56,105 bases of DNA from an uncultured Treponema sp. (GTDB lineage: Bacteria; Spirochaetota; Spirochaetia; Treponematales; Treponemataceae), in contig CALBGU010000079.1 in NCBI GenBank assembly GCA_937893155.1, positions 1-56,105 on the forward strand, written 5' to 3'. A model generated the notes under the pieces. The model searched no databases, was not told where the DNA came from, and saw only the letters and a program-made list of their open reading frames with translations. A program made the translations under genes and the position numbers. Shown here piece after piece: positions 43,518 to 52,032 of this stretch (position 1 is the stretch's first letter; each line of letters begins with the position of its first letter).

Positions 43518-45989
43518 ATGTCGTCAATCCAGAAAATCGCTATCAGTCTTTTGGTCACAATTCTTTTGTCCGCCGTATTTTTTGCGACGGCGTTATCCGA
43601 CGTGTCCAAAATGGTTGAAACACGGTTTTATCAGCCCGCAGTCATTGCCTCGTATCTTAAAAAAACGGACGAAGCCGCAAAATCGCTTGAAACCTACCTG
43701 AATGACGAGAAAAAACGGTTTGCCGAATACGCATTAAATTCGTTTATCGAATCATTTTTGCAAGCCACGCCGTCCGATGTCGATGTGCAAATGCGCACGA
43801 AAATCACCGGCGACACGTTTATGAGCACCACGGGGCTTTTGGGACTTCGTTTCATCGACGCAAACGGGCGTTATGTGCACTATTCCACGTTTAGCACAGA
43901 TATTCTTTCGCGAACAGAAAACCGCATCGAATATAAAAATTACGGCGACCTCGGGGAATTGCCGTTCAGCGCGATTTTGCCCGAAGATATGGGAGACGCG
44001 CCACAGTATCCCGAAGAGCTTGCAAAGCGGATTCGCGTGATTTTTGACAACGAAACAGATGCGAGCGGGCGCATTATTTTTTCTGTGCCGTATTACGATA
44101 TGCTGTCGGTTTTTCGCGGATTTTTGGCGTTTTATGTTTCTGCGCAGGATTTTCCGCATTATCTCATATCGCTCGGTCAATCCACGCTCGGCACGCAGTC
44201 CACGCTGGTGGTCAGCCGCGATTCGTTCGGGGACGCAGGCTTTTTGTTCGACGTGCCGCCGTTGTCTTCCGACGCGAATAAGGCACTGCGGCTTTTGCTT
44301 GTCAAGGCGGCGGGCGAAAAATGGCACAGCGAAAAAGACCGTGTCATCACGCTCAATGAAGCCGACGAAAACGACATCTGGACGCTGTTCACCGCGCACA
44401 CCTCATCTGGCGAAAAAATCGGGTGGCTCGTAAAAAGCGACGTATTTTTGCTGAACGGCACGCTCAGGCTTTTCTTTTTGGCAAGCGCCGCAATCGTTCT
44501 TTTTTTGATAATCTTTTTGCTGTGCTGCCTTCTTTTCCGCGACAAAATGCAAATTGTCAGAAAAAGAATTCGCCGATTTCAATTCCACATCATCACCGAT
44601 TATCTTGAAAAGAAAGAAAAAGTCGATTGGCAAACGATTGCAGACAGCATTCAGTTGAGCAAAAGCGATTTTTCTGCGCAGATAAAAGAATCGCTCGGGC
44701 ACGTCGGCAAGCGCAAGAGCCGCGAAATCGACGCATTGCTCGAAAAAAGCTGGAGCGATATTTTGACCGTCCTCGGCGCAAAAGACGCAAGAGGTGCAAA
44801 CTCGTTTTCGCTCGAACAGCTCAAGCGAATGTTGGAAGAAGTCCTCAAAAATCATCAGCCAAGCGTGCAGGTCGTTGCCGCAAGTGAATCGCCAAAACGC
44901 GCGGGAGCCGAGAGCGAAATCCCAGCGGCAGAAGCGGTCGATGACATTGAAGAAATCGAAGAGGCAGAGGACGCGGAAGAAATCGAGGAAATCGGCGAAG
45001 CGGAAGAGATAGAAGAAATTGAAGAAGCGGAAGAAGTTTTGGACGCAGAAGACGTGCAGGGACTTGAGGAAATCGGCGAAGCAGACGAACTGCCCGAGCA
45101 TCTCAAGCCCAAACCAGCCGAGGATTTTAAGAACAATCCGCTTTCAGATGATATTGCAAAATTGCTCCAGTCAAACGATGCTGATGTTTCCGAACCGTTG
45201 CCGCTTGACGAAGCCGAGATTGCAGACGCAGAGCCTGTTGCGGACGAAGAAAACGCACAAGATGTTGAAGAGATTGCAGACGCAGAGCCAGAAATCCTAG
45301 ACACAGAAACGGCAGAAAATCCCGCAGAAGAAATTGCGCAGGAAGTCGAAGCAATCCCAGAAGACGCGCCCGCAGCAGAATCGGAGGAGGCGCTCAACGA
45401 GGAGGACGCGGCAGAGCCTGAGCTTGAGCCGATAGAGGAAATTGCGGAAAAAAATATGGCAGAGCCGACAGCCCAAGAGCCAAAAAACACTGCTGAAACA
45501 AAAAAGAGCGAGAACCAAAACGGCGCAAACACTGCCGAAAACGACGATGAAGAAGACGAAATCGTCACCAGCGAGTTTGAGGACGAGTTTGACGAGGTTA
45601 CAGCGGCGGCGCGGGCAGAAGATAAAATCGAGGAGGAAAAATCAGCACGGCAAATTTTTAATTCTGACGATTTTGTGTATCAAAAACCAGATTTTTCGTT
45701 TCTCGATGATTCCGCTTTTGAGGCAGAAGACGAAATTGAAAGCGATGATTTTCCTCCAGAAGCGGAGTTATTGCCGATAGATTCCAGTTCAGAATCGTAT
45801 GTTGTGCCACTGTTCTGCGATGTGCAAGACTGCACAGAGGAGCTTTTTGGCGAAGATGAAACGGCGTCCGTGGTAGAACGAAACGGCGTTTTTGTCGTCG
45901 CGCCCAATTTGGACGTGGCGCAATCAGAGAAAAATCAGGGGCTTGTGGAGCTTGTTGATTCCGTGAGCCACAGCAGAGGTATAAAATGA
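43518..45989 (+). CDS. Two-TM sensor-like membrane protein with long acidic tail
   Basis: 823 residues. TM1 near 8-27 (ISLLVTILLSAVFFATAL) and TM2 near 320-342 (LFFLASAAIVLFLIIFLLCC) enclose an extracytoplasmic domain of about 290 residues with a dCache-like look (GLLGLRFIDANGRYVHYSTF, GRIIFSVPYY). After TM2 is a helical stretch (HIITDYLEKKEKVDWQTIAD), then about 330 residues dominated by E, A, I and D, including many EIEEAEE/IADAEP blocks, certainly disordered. No kinase, cyclase or MCP output domain is seen. GAGG precedes the ATG. Function unknown; sensing is inference from topology only. Coupled by ATGA overlap to a thioesterase gene. Confidence 0.7.
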   Translation: MSSIQKIAISLLVTILLSAVFFATALSDVSKMVETRFYQPAVIASYLKKTDEAAKSLETYLNDEKKRFAEYALNSFIESFLQATPSDVDVQMRTKITGDTFMSTTGLLGLRFIDANGRYVHYSTFSTDILSRTENRIEYKNYGDLGELPFSAILPEDMGDAPQYPEELAKRIRVIFDNETDASGRIIFSVPYYDMLSVFRGFLAFYVSAQDFPHYLISLGQSTLGTQSTLVVSRDSFGDAGFLFDVPPLSSDANKALRLLLVKAAGEKWHSEKDRVITLNEADENDIWTLFTAHTSSGEKIGWLVKSDVFLLNGTLRLFFLASAAIVLFLIIFLLCCLLFRDKMQIVRKRIRRFQFHIITDYLEKKEKVDWQTIADSIQLSKSDFSAQIKESLGHVGKRKSREIDALLEKSWSDILTVLGAKDARGANSFSLEQLKRMLEEVLKNHQPSVQVVAASESPKRAGAESEIPAAEAVDDIEEIEEAEDAEEIEEIGEAEEIEEIEEAEEVLDAEDVQGLEEIGEADELPEHLKPKPAEDFKNNPLSDDIAKLLQSNDADVSEPLPLDEAEIADAEPVADEENAQDVEEIADAEPEILDTETAENPAEEIAQEVEAIPEDAPAAESEEALNEEDAAEPELEPIEEIAEKNMAEPTAQEPKNTAETKKSENQNGANTAENDDEEDEIVTSEFEDEFDEVTAAARAEDKIEEEKSARQIFNSDDFVYQKPDFSFLDDSAFEAEDEIESDDFPPEAELLPIDSSSESYVVPLFCDVQDCTEELFGEDETASVVERNGVFVVAPNLDVAQSEKNQGLVELVDSVSHSRGIK

Positions 45990-46399
45990 AGCATTATGCA
46001 CAACTTATCGTGCGCACTTACGAGTGCGATTCTTACGGGCATGTGAACAACGCGGTGTATTTGCATTATCTTGAATTTGCGCGTATGGAATTTTTGAAGC
46101 AAATCGGTTTTGATTACAAAGGAATGGTCGATGCGGGCTATTTTTTATATGTTACGCACGTTGATATTCACTACAAAAACTCCGCCGTACTCGATGACCA
46201 TTTGACCATCGAAGTCGATTCTATCAAGCTCGGCGCAGTTTCCGGCACATTCCGTCAGGTAATCCGAAAAGACGACGGCACGGTGTGCGCAGAAGCCGAG
46301 GTGTCTTGGGCGAGCGTAGACAGCAAAACCCGCCGTCCGTCGCGCATTCCCGCCGCATTTATGGTGGACGGATTGCTCCCCGACTCCACCGAGAAATAA
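45986..46399 (+). CDS. Hotdog-fold acyl-CoA thioesterase (YbgC/4HBT-like)
   Basis: 137 residues. Typical 4HBT opening VRTYECDSYGHVNNAVYLHY, with the catalytic Asp in D-S-Y-G-H-V-N-N, followed by LEFARMEFLKQIGF and VTHVDIHYKNSAVLDD. Known reaction: hydrolysis of acyl-CoA or acyl-ACP thioesters; substrate uncertain. ATGA overlap with the 823-residue protein. Confidence 0.88.
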   Translation: MKHYAQLIVRTYECDSYGHVNNAVYLHYLEFARMEFLKQIGFDYKGMVDAGYFLYVTHVDIHYKNSAVLDDHLTIEVDSIKLGAVSGTFRQVIRKDDGTVCAEAEVSWASVDSKTRRPSRIPAAFMVDGLLPDSTEK

Positions 46400-46429
46400 A
46401 TTTTTCGCTCATTGACAAAACTCTTTCTG

Positions 46430-46462
46430 TCATTCCCGCTTTTGTTGCGGGAATCTTTTTTT
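46430..46462 (+). terminator. Terminator of the sensor/thioesterase operon
   Basis: ATTCCCGC (46432-46439) / GCGGGAAT (46447-46454) then CTTTTTTT. It is the best-preserved copy of the GTCATTCCCG repeat here. Confidence 0.85.
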
Positions 46463-46476
46463 CACCAACTACTGTA

Positions 46477-46550
46477 GCAAGGGGCTTAAGCCCCTTGCTT
46501 CCTCTGCATTGTTAAAAAAAATTATCGGTTCAAAGAGAGATAATAACAGC
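46477..46550. repeat. Dispersed composite repeat, copy 3 (decayed)
   Basis: Perfect palindrome CAAGGGGCTTAAGCCCCTTG with flanking G and C (46477-46498), then a degraded second part (AAAAAAAATTATCGGTTCAA..GATAATAACA). Confidence 0.7.
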
Positions 46551-46582
46551 ATACCTTTTGAAACACCTCCAACACGCTTTGT

Positions 46583-46610
46583 GAGATGTTGAAACAAGTT
46601 CAACATAACA
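46583..46610. repeat. Palindromic intergenic repeat, second copy
   Basis: GATGTTGAAAC-AAGTTCAACAT, a variant of the element at 29036-29061, with compensating changes that keep the two arms paired. Confidence 0.6.
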
Positions 46611-46633
46611 GAATTTTTGCAAAAAATAACACA

Positions 46634-46890
46634 GACATTGCTCTGTCCATCTCGGACATTGCTCCGTCCAGATGAATTTTTTCAAAAATGACGTTGTTTT
46701 TGCAAAAAATGATGTGTTTTTTGTTTCAAACAACGTGGTTTATGAAAAAATCAATGTGGTTTAAGAAGAAAACGACGTGCTTTTTTCTCTAAACAACGTT
46801 GTTTTTCTTCTAAGCAACGTGCTTTTTCTTTCAAACAACATTGTTTTTTCTCTGAATGACATTGTTTTTATTTCAAATGATGTGATGAGA
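46634..46890. repeat. Tandem array, mostly 21-bp period, with CAACGTTG palindromes
   Basis: First two units GACATTGCTC(T/C)GTCC (46634, 46655), then about ten units of the form (A/C)A(C/T)G(T/A)(T/G)GTTTTT..TTCAAA up to 46880. Where best preserved, AAACAACGTTGTTT is a perfect 14-bp palindrome. The plus strand reads as a heptapeptide repeat (N-N/D-V-V-F-x-x). It fills most of the 563-nt spacer between two convergent genes. Confidence 0.85.
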
Positions 46891-46962
46891 AAAGAATTAT
46901 TGGTGAAATGGTGCAAAATGTATGTGTGTCATTCTGTCATTGACGTGCTTGGCGCGGCAAAA

Positions 46963-47295
46963 TCAGCGCGGGGCAATCTCGTCGCAAGAAGCGTTCATCG
47001 TATTTACCAAGGCGGCGACGCATTTTTGGTCGCGCGGAGAAAGGTGCGCAATTTTTTCAGCCAACCGCCGCGCATCAGAAGAACAGCACAGCGGCTCCGC
47101 GCCCGTTACCAAATATTCCACCGACACATTCAAGGCTTTTGCAATTTTTACCGCAATATCCGCCGACGGAATCGAAGAATTTTTCTTGAGATAATTGCTT
47201 ATGCTACTCGCCTGAAGCCCCGCACGCGCCGCCAATTCTTTGACCATCAATCCTTGATACGAAAGTTCTTCCTGCAAGTTTTCTTTGAACGCCAT
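46963..47295 (-). CDS. XRE-family HTH transcriptional regulator
   Basis: 110 residues. The helix-turn-helix is residues about 18-65 (MVKELAARAGLQASSISNYL, NSSIPSADIAVKIAKALNVS), ending VEYLVTG as in many Cro/C1-type domains. The C-terminal 45 residues (SSDARRLAEKIAHLSPRDQK) may dimerise. It is divergent from the Wzz-like gene across a spacer with repeated GTAAATTTAC-like sites, so it probably represses both. No Shine-Dalgarno before the ATG. Confidence 0.88.
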   Translation of the reverse strand: MAFKENLQEELSYQGLMVKELAARAGLQASSISNYLKKNSSIPSADIAVKIAKALNVSVEYLVTGAEPLCCSSDARRLAEKIAHLSPRDQKCVAALVNTMNASCDEIAPR

Positions 47296-47309
47296 ACCAT
47301 AAGATGTAC

Positions 47310-47401
47310 AATAATTTACGTTTTTTCGCTTGACAGAGTAGTAAATCTACTTTTATAATCCGTATCGAATGTAATTTTACTTTTAAGCGTAGTAAATTTA
47401 C
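47310..47401. promoter_or_regulatory. Operator cluster in the XRE/Wzz intergenic region
   Basis: Two copies of GTAGTAAAT(C/T)TAC (47338-47350, 47389-47401) plus GTAATTTTAC (47371-47380) and a half site AATTTACG (47313-47320). The first full site lies inside the promoter spacer. The centres of the last three sites are 30 and 21 bp apart. Confidence 0.6.
47330..47359 (+). promoter_or_regulatory. Promoter of the Wzz-like gene
   Basis: Perfect TTGACA (47330-47335), 18-bp spacer, perfect TATAAT (47354-47359). The leader would be about 66 nt. The spacer holds a palindromic site, so repression by the adjacent XRE protein is likely. Confidence 0.75.
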
Positions 47402-47431
47402 GTTTGAAAAAACATTTTAGGATTTCGTTTT

Positions 47432-48316
47432 ATGCAAGATACCCCTTACAATGAAGATGAGGAAATCAGTCTCATCGATTTATTCGCCGTATTGGTTCGC
47501 TACAGGATTTTTATTGTGATTTTTACGCTTGCGTCGGCGTTTTTGGCGGCATTTGTGCTTTTTGTTTTGCCGCTTTTGCAGCCAAAAACGAGCGTAAAAG
47601 AGGTTACGATTTCGTATTCCGTGCAATCGCGAAACCTTTCTCAGCCGCTTGTGGAAAACGGATTCCCGCGTAATTTGGGCAGTGCGGCAAAGGCGTATTT
47701 TTCAAATCCGTGGCTTATTGCGCGAGAAAACAAGAAGTATCCGATTTTTGCGCAGGAAGACAATGCCGAAAAACAGACCGACAAGCAATACAACACGTTT
47801 ATTCAGCAAGTCATAAAGAACAAAAAGCTCGATGTGCCGAAGCTCGATGTGTCGCTGCCGAACGAGTTTATCGTGGTGCTGACCGTGCGGGAAGAAAAAA
47901 CGGAAATGGCACTGCAATTCTTCGATGATATGATGAAAGAAATCAATATGTCATTTGATGAGTTTTACCGCCCGCAACTCGAGAGCCTCAAAGAAACAAC
48001 CGAGATTTCGCTTGCGTCAATCAAGGCAAATCCGTCAAGTCTGATTTCTGATATGCAGCGTCTTGAGTCGCTGAAAAACGCGATAACGCAAGAGCTTGCG
48101 GCGAATGAACCGTATGTGTCTTGCCCAGAGCCGCCGTTTATCGAGGATAAAGCGCAGGGCAGAGCAAAAAAGAGCATTATTGTGCTGTTTGCGGGATTTT
48201 TTGTCGCGGTGTTCCTTGCGTTCGCACACAATGCGTGGGTAAATATCAAAGCCGACCCAGAGGCGAGCAAAAAATTGCAGGACGCGTGGAACGCAGGTTC
48301 TCGAAAGCAGCACTAA
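47432..48316 (+). CDS. Wzz-type polysaccharide chain-length determinant
   Basis: 294 residues. N-terminal EEISLIDLFAVLVRYRIFIV and TM1 (IFTLASAFLAAFVLFVLPLL), a periplasmic helical domain, and TM2 near 248-268 (IIVLFAGFFVAVFLAFAHNA). This is the Wzz topology, with both ends cytoplasmic; there is no tyrosine-kinase domain. Known role: sets the modal length of O-antigen or similar polymers. It is convergent with the rhamnose operon, supporting surface polysaccharide synthesis. AGGA precedes the ATG. Confidence 0.85.
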   Translation: MQDTPYNEDEEISLIDLFAVLVRYRIFIVIFTLASAFLAAFVLFVLPLLQPKTSVKEVTISYSVQSRNLSQPLVENGFPRNLGSAAKAYFSNPWLIARENKKYPIFAQEDNAEKQTDKQYNTFIQQVIKNKKLDVPKLDVSLPNEFIVVLTVREEKTEMALQFFDDMMKEINMSFDEFYRPQLESLKETTEISLASIKANPSSLISDMQRLESLKNAITQELAANEPYVSCPEPPFIEDKAQGRAKKSIIVLFAGFFVAVFLAFAHNAWVNIKADPEASKKLQDAWNAGSRKQH

Positions 48317-48352
48317 AAAAAATCCCCGTGCCAATCAAGCACGGGAATGACA
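48315..48352 (-). terminator. Terminator of the rfb/R-M operon
   Basis: CCCGTGC / GCACGGG stem (48325-48331, 48339-48345), followed on the minus strand by eight T (48322-48315). It abuts the stop of the convergent Wzz-like gene and is a copy of the dispersed GTCATTCCCGTGC repeat. Confidence 0.8.
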
Positions 48353-48364
48353 TCAAATACAGTT

Positions 48365-49519
48365 TTAGCGCGCGTTTTTAGCCAGTCGCTGACTGTAGTT
48401 CTTTTCAATCCAGTCTTTGTATGCGCCGCTCTTGATGTGGTTAATCCACTCTTCGTGCGCCAAGTACCAGCGAATCGTTGCGAGCAATCCCTGCTCAAAG
48501 CTCATTTTGCGCTCCCAGCCGAGTTTTGTCTTCGCCTTTGTGCAGTCAATCGCGTATCGGCGGTCGTGTCCCGGTCGGTCTTTGACGTAAGTGATGGTCT
48601 TTCTGACTTCCTCCGCATCTTTGCCGAGTTCTTTCGCGGTCAAGTCGATGACGGTGTTCAACAGCTTGATGTTTTCCCATTCGTTTTCGCCGCCCAAGTT
48701 CCACTTTTCGCCTGCGGGAGATTTGTTCACGATTTCCCACACGCCGCGGTTGTGGTCTTCCACATAAATCCAGTCGCGGATATTCTTGCCGTCGCCGTAA
48801 ACTGGCAGGTTCTTGCCTTCTTTGATGTTTGAAATCATCAGCGGCAGGAGTTTTTCAGGGAATTGCAGCGGTCCGTAATTGTTCGTGCAGTTCGACAGCG
48901 TTACAGGAAGCGCATAGGTGTGGAAATACGCCAGCGCGATGTGGTCGCTTGAAGCCTTGCTTGATGAATACGGAGAGCGTGGGTCATACGGCGTGTCTTC
49001 GCGGAAATAGCCCGTTTCGCCCAAGCTGCCGTACACTTCGTCGGTGGAAATGTGGTGGAACAAAACGTCGTCGCGCACGTTGTCGAGCGAACAGTGCCAA
49101 TAATTTCGCGCAACGTCAAGCAGCGTATACGTGCCCATGACGTTTGTCTTGATGAACGCTTCTGGTCCTAAAATTGAGCGGTCAACGTGGCTTTCGGCGG
49201 CGAAGTGAATCACGGTGTCGATGTCGTATTGTTTGAAAATGCGCTCGATTTGCTCGCGGTCGCAGATGTCTGCTTTCTCAAAGATGTAGCGCGCTTTATC
49301 GCCGAGAGCCGACACGCCGTATTCTGCTTCCACAGCGGAAAGATTTTCGGGATTGCCCGCATACGTCAAGCAATCTACGTTGATAATTCTGCCAGAAAAG
49401 CCAGAATCTTTGAAGCACGCCTCTCCCGATGTGCTTTTGCCCAAAAGGTAATTGATGAAATTCGAGCCGATAAACCCACAGCCGCCCGTAATCAAAATAT
49501 TCGTTAATTTTCTTGCCAT
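48365..49519 (-). CDS. rfbB: dTDP-glucose 4,6-dehydratase
   Basis: 384 residues. NAD-binding ILITGGCGFIGSNFINYLLG, the dehydratase signature HISTDEVYGSLGETGYFRED with catalytic D-E, YxxxK in YSSSKASSDH, and NNYGPLQFPEKLLPL. Reaction: dTDP-glucose to dTDP-4-keto-6-deoxyglucose, second step toward dTDP-L-rhamnose. Start at 49519 has GGAG; an earlier in-frame codon (49537) lacks one. It lies 10 nt downstream of the methyltransferase gene. The stop is 13 nt from the terminator. Confidence 0.95.
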   Translation of the reverse strand: MARKLTNILITGGCGFIGSNFINYLLGKSTSGEACFKDSGFSGRIINVDCLTYAGNPENLSAVEAEYGVSALGDKARYIFEKADICDREQIERIFKQYDIDTVIHFAAESHVDRSILGPEAFIKTNVMGTYTLLDVARNYWHCSLDNVRDDVLFHHISTDEVYGSLGETGYFREDTPYDPRSPYSSSKASSDHIALAYFHTYALPVTLSNCTNNYGPLQFPEKLLPLMISNIKEGKNLPVYGDGKNIRDWIYVEDHNRGVWEIVNKSPAGEKWNLGGENEWENIKLLNTVIDLTAKELGKDAEEVRKTITYVKDRPGHDRRYAIDCTKAKTKLGWERKMSFEQGLLATIRWYLAHEEWINHIKSGAYKDWIEKNYSQRLAKNAR

Positions 49520-49529
49520 TGTTTTACTC

Positions 49530-50552
49530 CTATGCAAAAAGTCTTATCGTTTCCGTCGCATTTTCCAGCGCGCGCTTGATTCCGCACGCCGCTTCATACG
49601 CCAAATGAACTGGAACTGCATTTCCTATCATTTTATACGCGTTGTTCGTATCCGTATAAATAAATTGAAAATCATCGGGGAATCCCTGAATTCGCGCAAT
49701 TTCCCGAACCGTCATTCTGCGGTATAACTGTTCTTTTCCCTGCGCAAAACGGCATTTATCCTGCGCAATTTTTTCCATTTTTGGAGCTTGCGGGTGAAGT
49801 TGGCATTGCCGCCCCGAAGCCTGCACCGTAAACGCCTGCTCGTCCCAAGATTTTACGCGGTTTCGGCTCATAAAAATGGGCGAATACGCGCCTGTAAAAT
49901 ATTCATTGTTGTTGATTGCCGCAGGATTATGCTTGTTTTTCTCCAGAGTCGGCACAGCGGAGTCTTTCAAATCCCAAATCACATCTTTGAGCGTGAGTTT
50001 TTTATCGTCGCTTTCCGTTGAGCCTTTCGGAAACACAAAATTGATATGCAAATCATCTCTAAAACCGATATAAAAAACGCGCTTTCGCTCCTGCGCAACG
50101 CCGTAATCTTTTGCATTGACCAGCGTCAAAGAAACGCTGTAGCCGCACTCTTTGAACATTTTGAGAATATTCTGCACCGCTTCGGAATGACGATTTGCCA
50201 ACATTCCGCTGACATTTTCTGCCAAAAAAAACTTCGGTTTTTTGTTTTTGAGAATTCGTATATATTCAAAAAAAAGTTTTCCGCGCTCGTCGTCTATGCC
50301 GCGCAATGCCCCCGCTTCAGACCAAGACTGACACGGCGGACCTCCGATAATTCCGTCGATTTCATCGGGAAAATCGGATTCTTTTATGTTTCTGATGTCG
50401 CCTTCGATGAGGTGCGTTTTTGGGTGATTTGCCTTGAACGTTTCCCAAATCGTTTTGTCAAATTCATTCGCAATCGGGATTTCAAAGCCAGCCATTTCAA
50501 AGCCCAAATCAAGCCCACCGCAGCCGCTGAACAAACTTATCACTTTCATCAT
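49530..50552 (-). CDS. DNA (cytosine-5) methyltransferase, predicted GGCC-specific
   Basis: 340 residues. C5-methyltransferase motifs: I ISLFSGCGGLDLGFEMAGFE, IV GGPPCQSWSEAGALRG (catalytic Cys), VI ENVSGM, VIII QERKRVF, X MIGNAVPVHLAYE. The variable target-recognition region lies near 220-290. The adjacent NgoPII-like nuclease predicts GGCC as the target, with the inner C methylated. Starts as ATGA overlapping the nuclease stop. Overlaps and spacing place it within the rfb operon. Confidence 0.93.
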   Translation of the reverse strand: MMKVISLFSGCGGLDLGFEMAGFEIPIANEFDKTIWETFKANHPKTHLIEGDIRNIKESDFPDEIDGIIGGPPCQSWSEAGALRGIDDERGKLFFEYIRILKNKKPKFFLAENVSGMLANRHSEAVQNILKMFKECGYSVSLTLVNAKDYGVAQERKRVFYIGFRDDLHINFVFPKGSTESDDKKLTLKDVIWDLKDSAVPTLEKNKHNPAAINNNEYFTGAYSPIFMSRNRVKSWDEQAFTVQASGRQCQLHPQAPKMEKIAQDKCRFAQGKEQLYRRMTVREIARIQGFPDDFQFIYTDTNNAYKMIGNAVPVHLAYEAACGIKRALENATETIRLFA

Positions 50553-51403
50553 TGCGCCTCGATTCCAAAGGCGATACATTTTGCGCCCCGTAATTGTGCA
50601 GGATTATTCGGATTTTTTATCTGCACATCTTGAATCGAAAGATTCTTATTTTGCTTTGAAAGTGCAATCAATTCAGAAGCATTTTCAAAAGAATGAAATT
50701 TATCGTTGTTTATAATGCACATAAAATTAAATGTGTTCCGCGGATTTCGCTGGTAAACATAATCGAACACCGTAAACGGATTTTCAATTCCCCACATTCC
50801 GCGAATACGCAGATATGTAATGCCAAGCGGGTCAACACGATTGACGTGCCCCAGTTCTTTGCTTTCTGCAAACTCAACGTTCGGTATTGACTCAACGCCG
50901 TTTTTAATCGTTGATTTTATCGTTTCATAGGTTTCTTTGTCTGCGCAATAATCTTCTCCGTAGACGAACGCTAACGATTCAAGCCTATTGCCGTTTACCA
51001 CACCGACCGCATAAATCATATCTTTTTGCGTCCACGGCTCGCAGTCGCGACACGCTTTTTTTATCATCGGGCTATGTGCAAACAATTTTGCTTTCGGATA
51101 ACTTGAGTTCAATGCAAGCGCGGCATTCCTGCTCTCAATTTTCTTTACTTCAATAGCATCTCCGCCGCGAAGCATACTGTCTGGCGGATTATTTTGATTT
51201 CCAAGATACGAAAAAGTCTGTGCAATCGCTACATTCCGCGTTTGTTCGTCTGCAACGCCGAGCGTGTTTGCAAACAAATCTTTTATGTACTCTTCCAACG
51301 CCTCGCCCATAGTATTTGCGCGATTTCGGCTACTGCCTTTTCGTATCAATTCAATCTGCGGATTTTTTACCAAATGAATAATCGCCGAAATGATATTGCT
51401 CAT
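50549..51403 (-). CDS. NgoPII-like type II restriction endonuclease (predicted GGCC)
   Basis: 284 residues from ATG 51403; an alternative ATG at 51415 adds four residues. The sequence closely follows the NgoPII family: NRANTMGEALEEYIKDLFAN, NNPPDSMLRGGDAIEVKKIE (the D..E-x-K catalytic core), ALALNSSYPKAKL, KELGHVNRVDPLGITYLRIR, RGMWGIENPF, and IQDVQIKNPNNPAQLRGAK near the end. NgoPII cuts GGCC. The family match is from memory, not a search. Start choice: TAATG overlap with the rfbC stop. The catalytic core looks intact. Confidence 0.88.
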   Translation of the reverse strand: MSNIISAIIHLVKNPQIELIRKGSSRNRANTMGEALEEYIKDLFANTLGVADEQTRNVAIAQTFSYLGNQNNPPDSMLRGGDAIEVKKIESRNAALALNSSYPKAKLFAHSPMIKKACRDCEPWTQKDMIYAVGVVNGNRLESLAFVYGEDYCADKETYETIKSTIKNGVESIPNVEFAESKELGHVNRVDPLGITYLRIRGMWGIENPFTVFDYVYQRNPRNTFNFMCIINNDKFHSFENASELIALSKQNKNLSIQDVQIKNPNNPAQLRGAKCIAFGIEAQ

Positions 51404-51996
51404 TATCTCTGCCATTTCCCGTTTAGGTCGAAGTATTTGCCGTTCGCGTCAAAGCTGGGGTGCTTTGTGTCTTTGTCGCTCAAAAGCGGCGGGAGAGATG
51501 GAGCAACTGCGCTCCAGTCAATGCCGATTGTCTCGTCGTTCCACATCAAACCGCCTTCGCCTTTCGGGTCATAAAAGTCAGTGCATTTGTACGCGAAAAC
51601 CGCCGTGTCGCTCAAAACATAAAATCCGTGCGCAAATCCTTCGGGAATATAAAACTGATTCTGCTTTTCGCCGTCGAGAATTACGCCGTAATACTTGCCG
51701 AATGTCGCCGAGCCGTTTCTTAAATCCACCGCCACATCATAGACCTTACCCGACATCGCGCGCACGAGCTTTCCCTGCGGGTGCTGCGTCTGAAAATGAA
51801 GCCCGCGCAAAACGCCCTTCGAGCTTGACGACTGATTATCCTGCACAAATCGCATCGTCAGCCCTGCGTCAAAAAAATCCTTCTCGCTGTACACCTCAAA
51901 AAAATATCCGCGCGCATCTCCGAACACTTTTGGCGAAATCTCGTACAGTCCTTTTATTTCCACGCCGTCCACAGCGCATTTCTTAAACTCAAACAT
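51403..51996 (-). CDS. rfbC: dTDP-4-dehydrorhamnose 3,5-epimerase
   Basis: 197 residues. Cupin epimerase motifs: FGDARGYFFEVYSEKDFFDA, FVQDNQSSSSKGVLRGLHFQ (catalytic His in RGLHFQ), GKVYDVAVDLR, FYIPEGFAHGFYVLSD. Third step of dTDP-L-rhamnose synthesis. Start at 51996 has GGGAG; an earlier in-frame codon at 52035 lies inside the CAAGGGACTTAAGCCCCTTG repeat. Its stop overlaps the restriction gene. Confidence 0.94.
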   Translation of the reverse strand: MFEFKKCAVDGVEIKGLYEISPKVFGDARGYFFEVYSEKDFFDAGLTMRFVQDNQSSSSKGVLRGLHFQTQHPQGKLVRAMSGKVYDVAVDLRNGSATFGKYYGVILDGEKQNQFYIPEGFAHGFYVLSDTAVFAYKCTDFYDPKGEGGLMWNDETIGIDWSAVAPSLPPLLSDKDTKHPSFDANGKYFDLNGKWQR

Positions 51997-52032
51997 CTTT
52001 TCTCCCACGCACAGCGTGTTTCTCAAAATTGA

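Noticed and set aside
46777..47358. Plus-strand frame joining the 21-bp array to antisense of the XRE gene
   Set aside because: Its second half is the complement of a well-supported helix-turn-helix gene.
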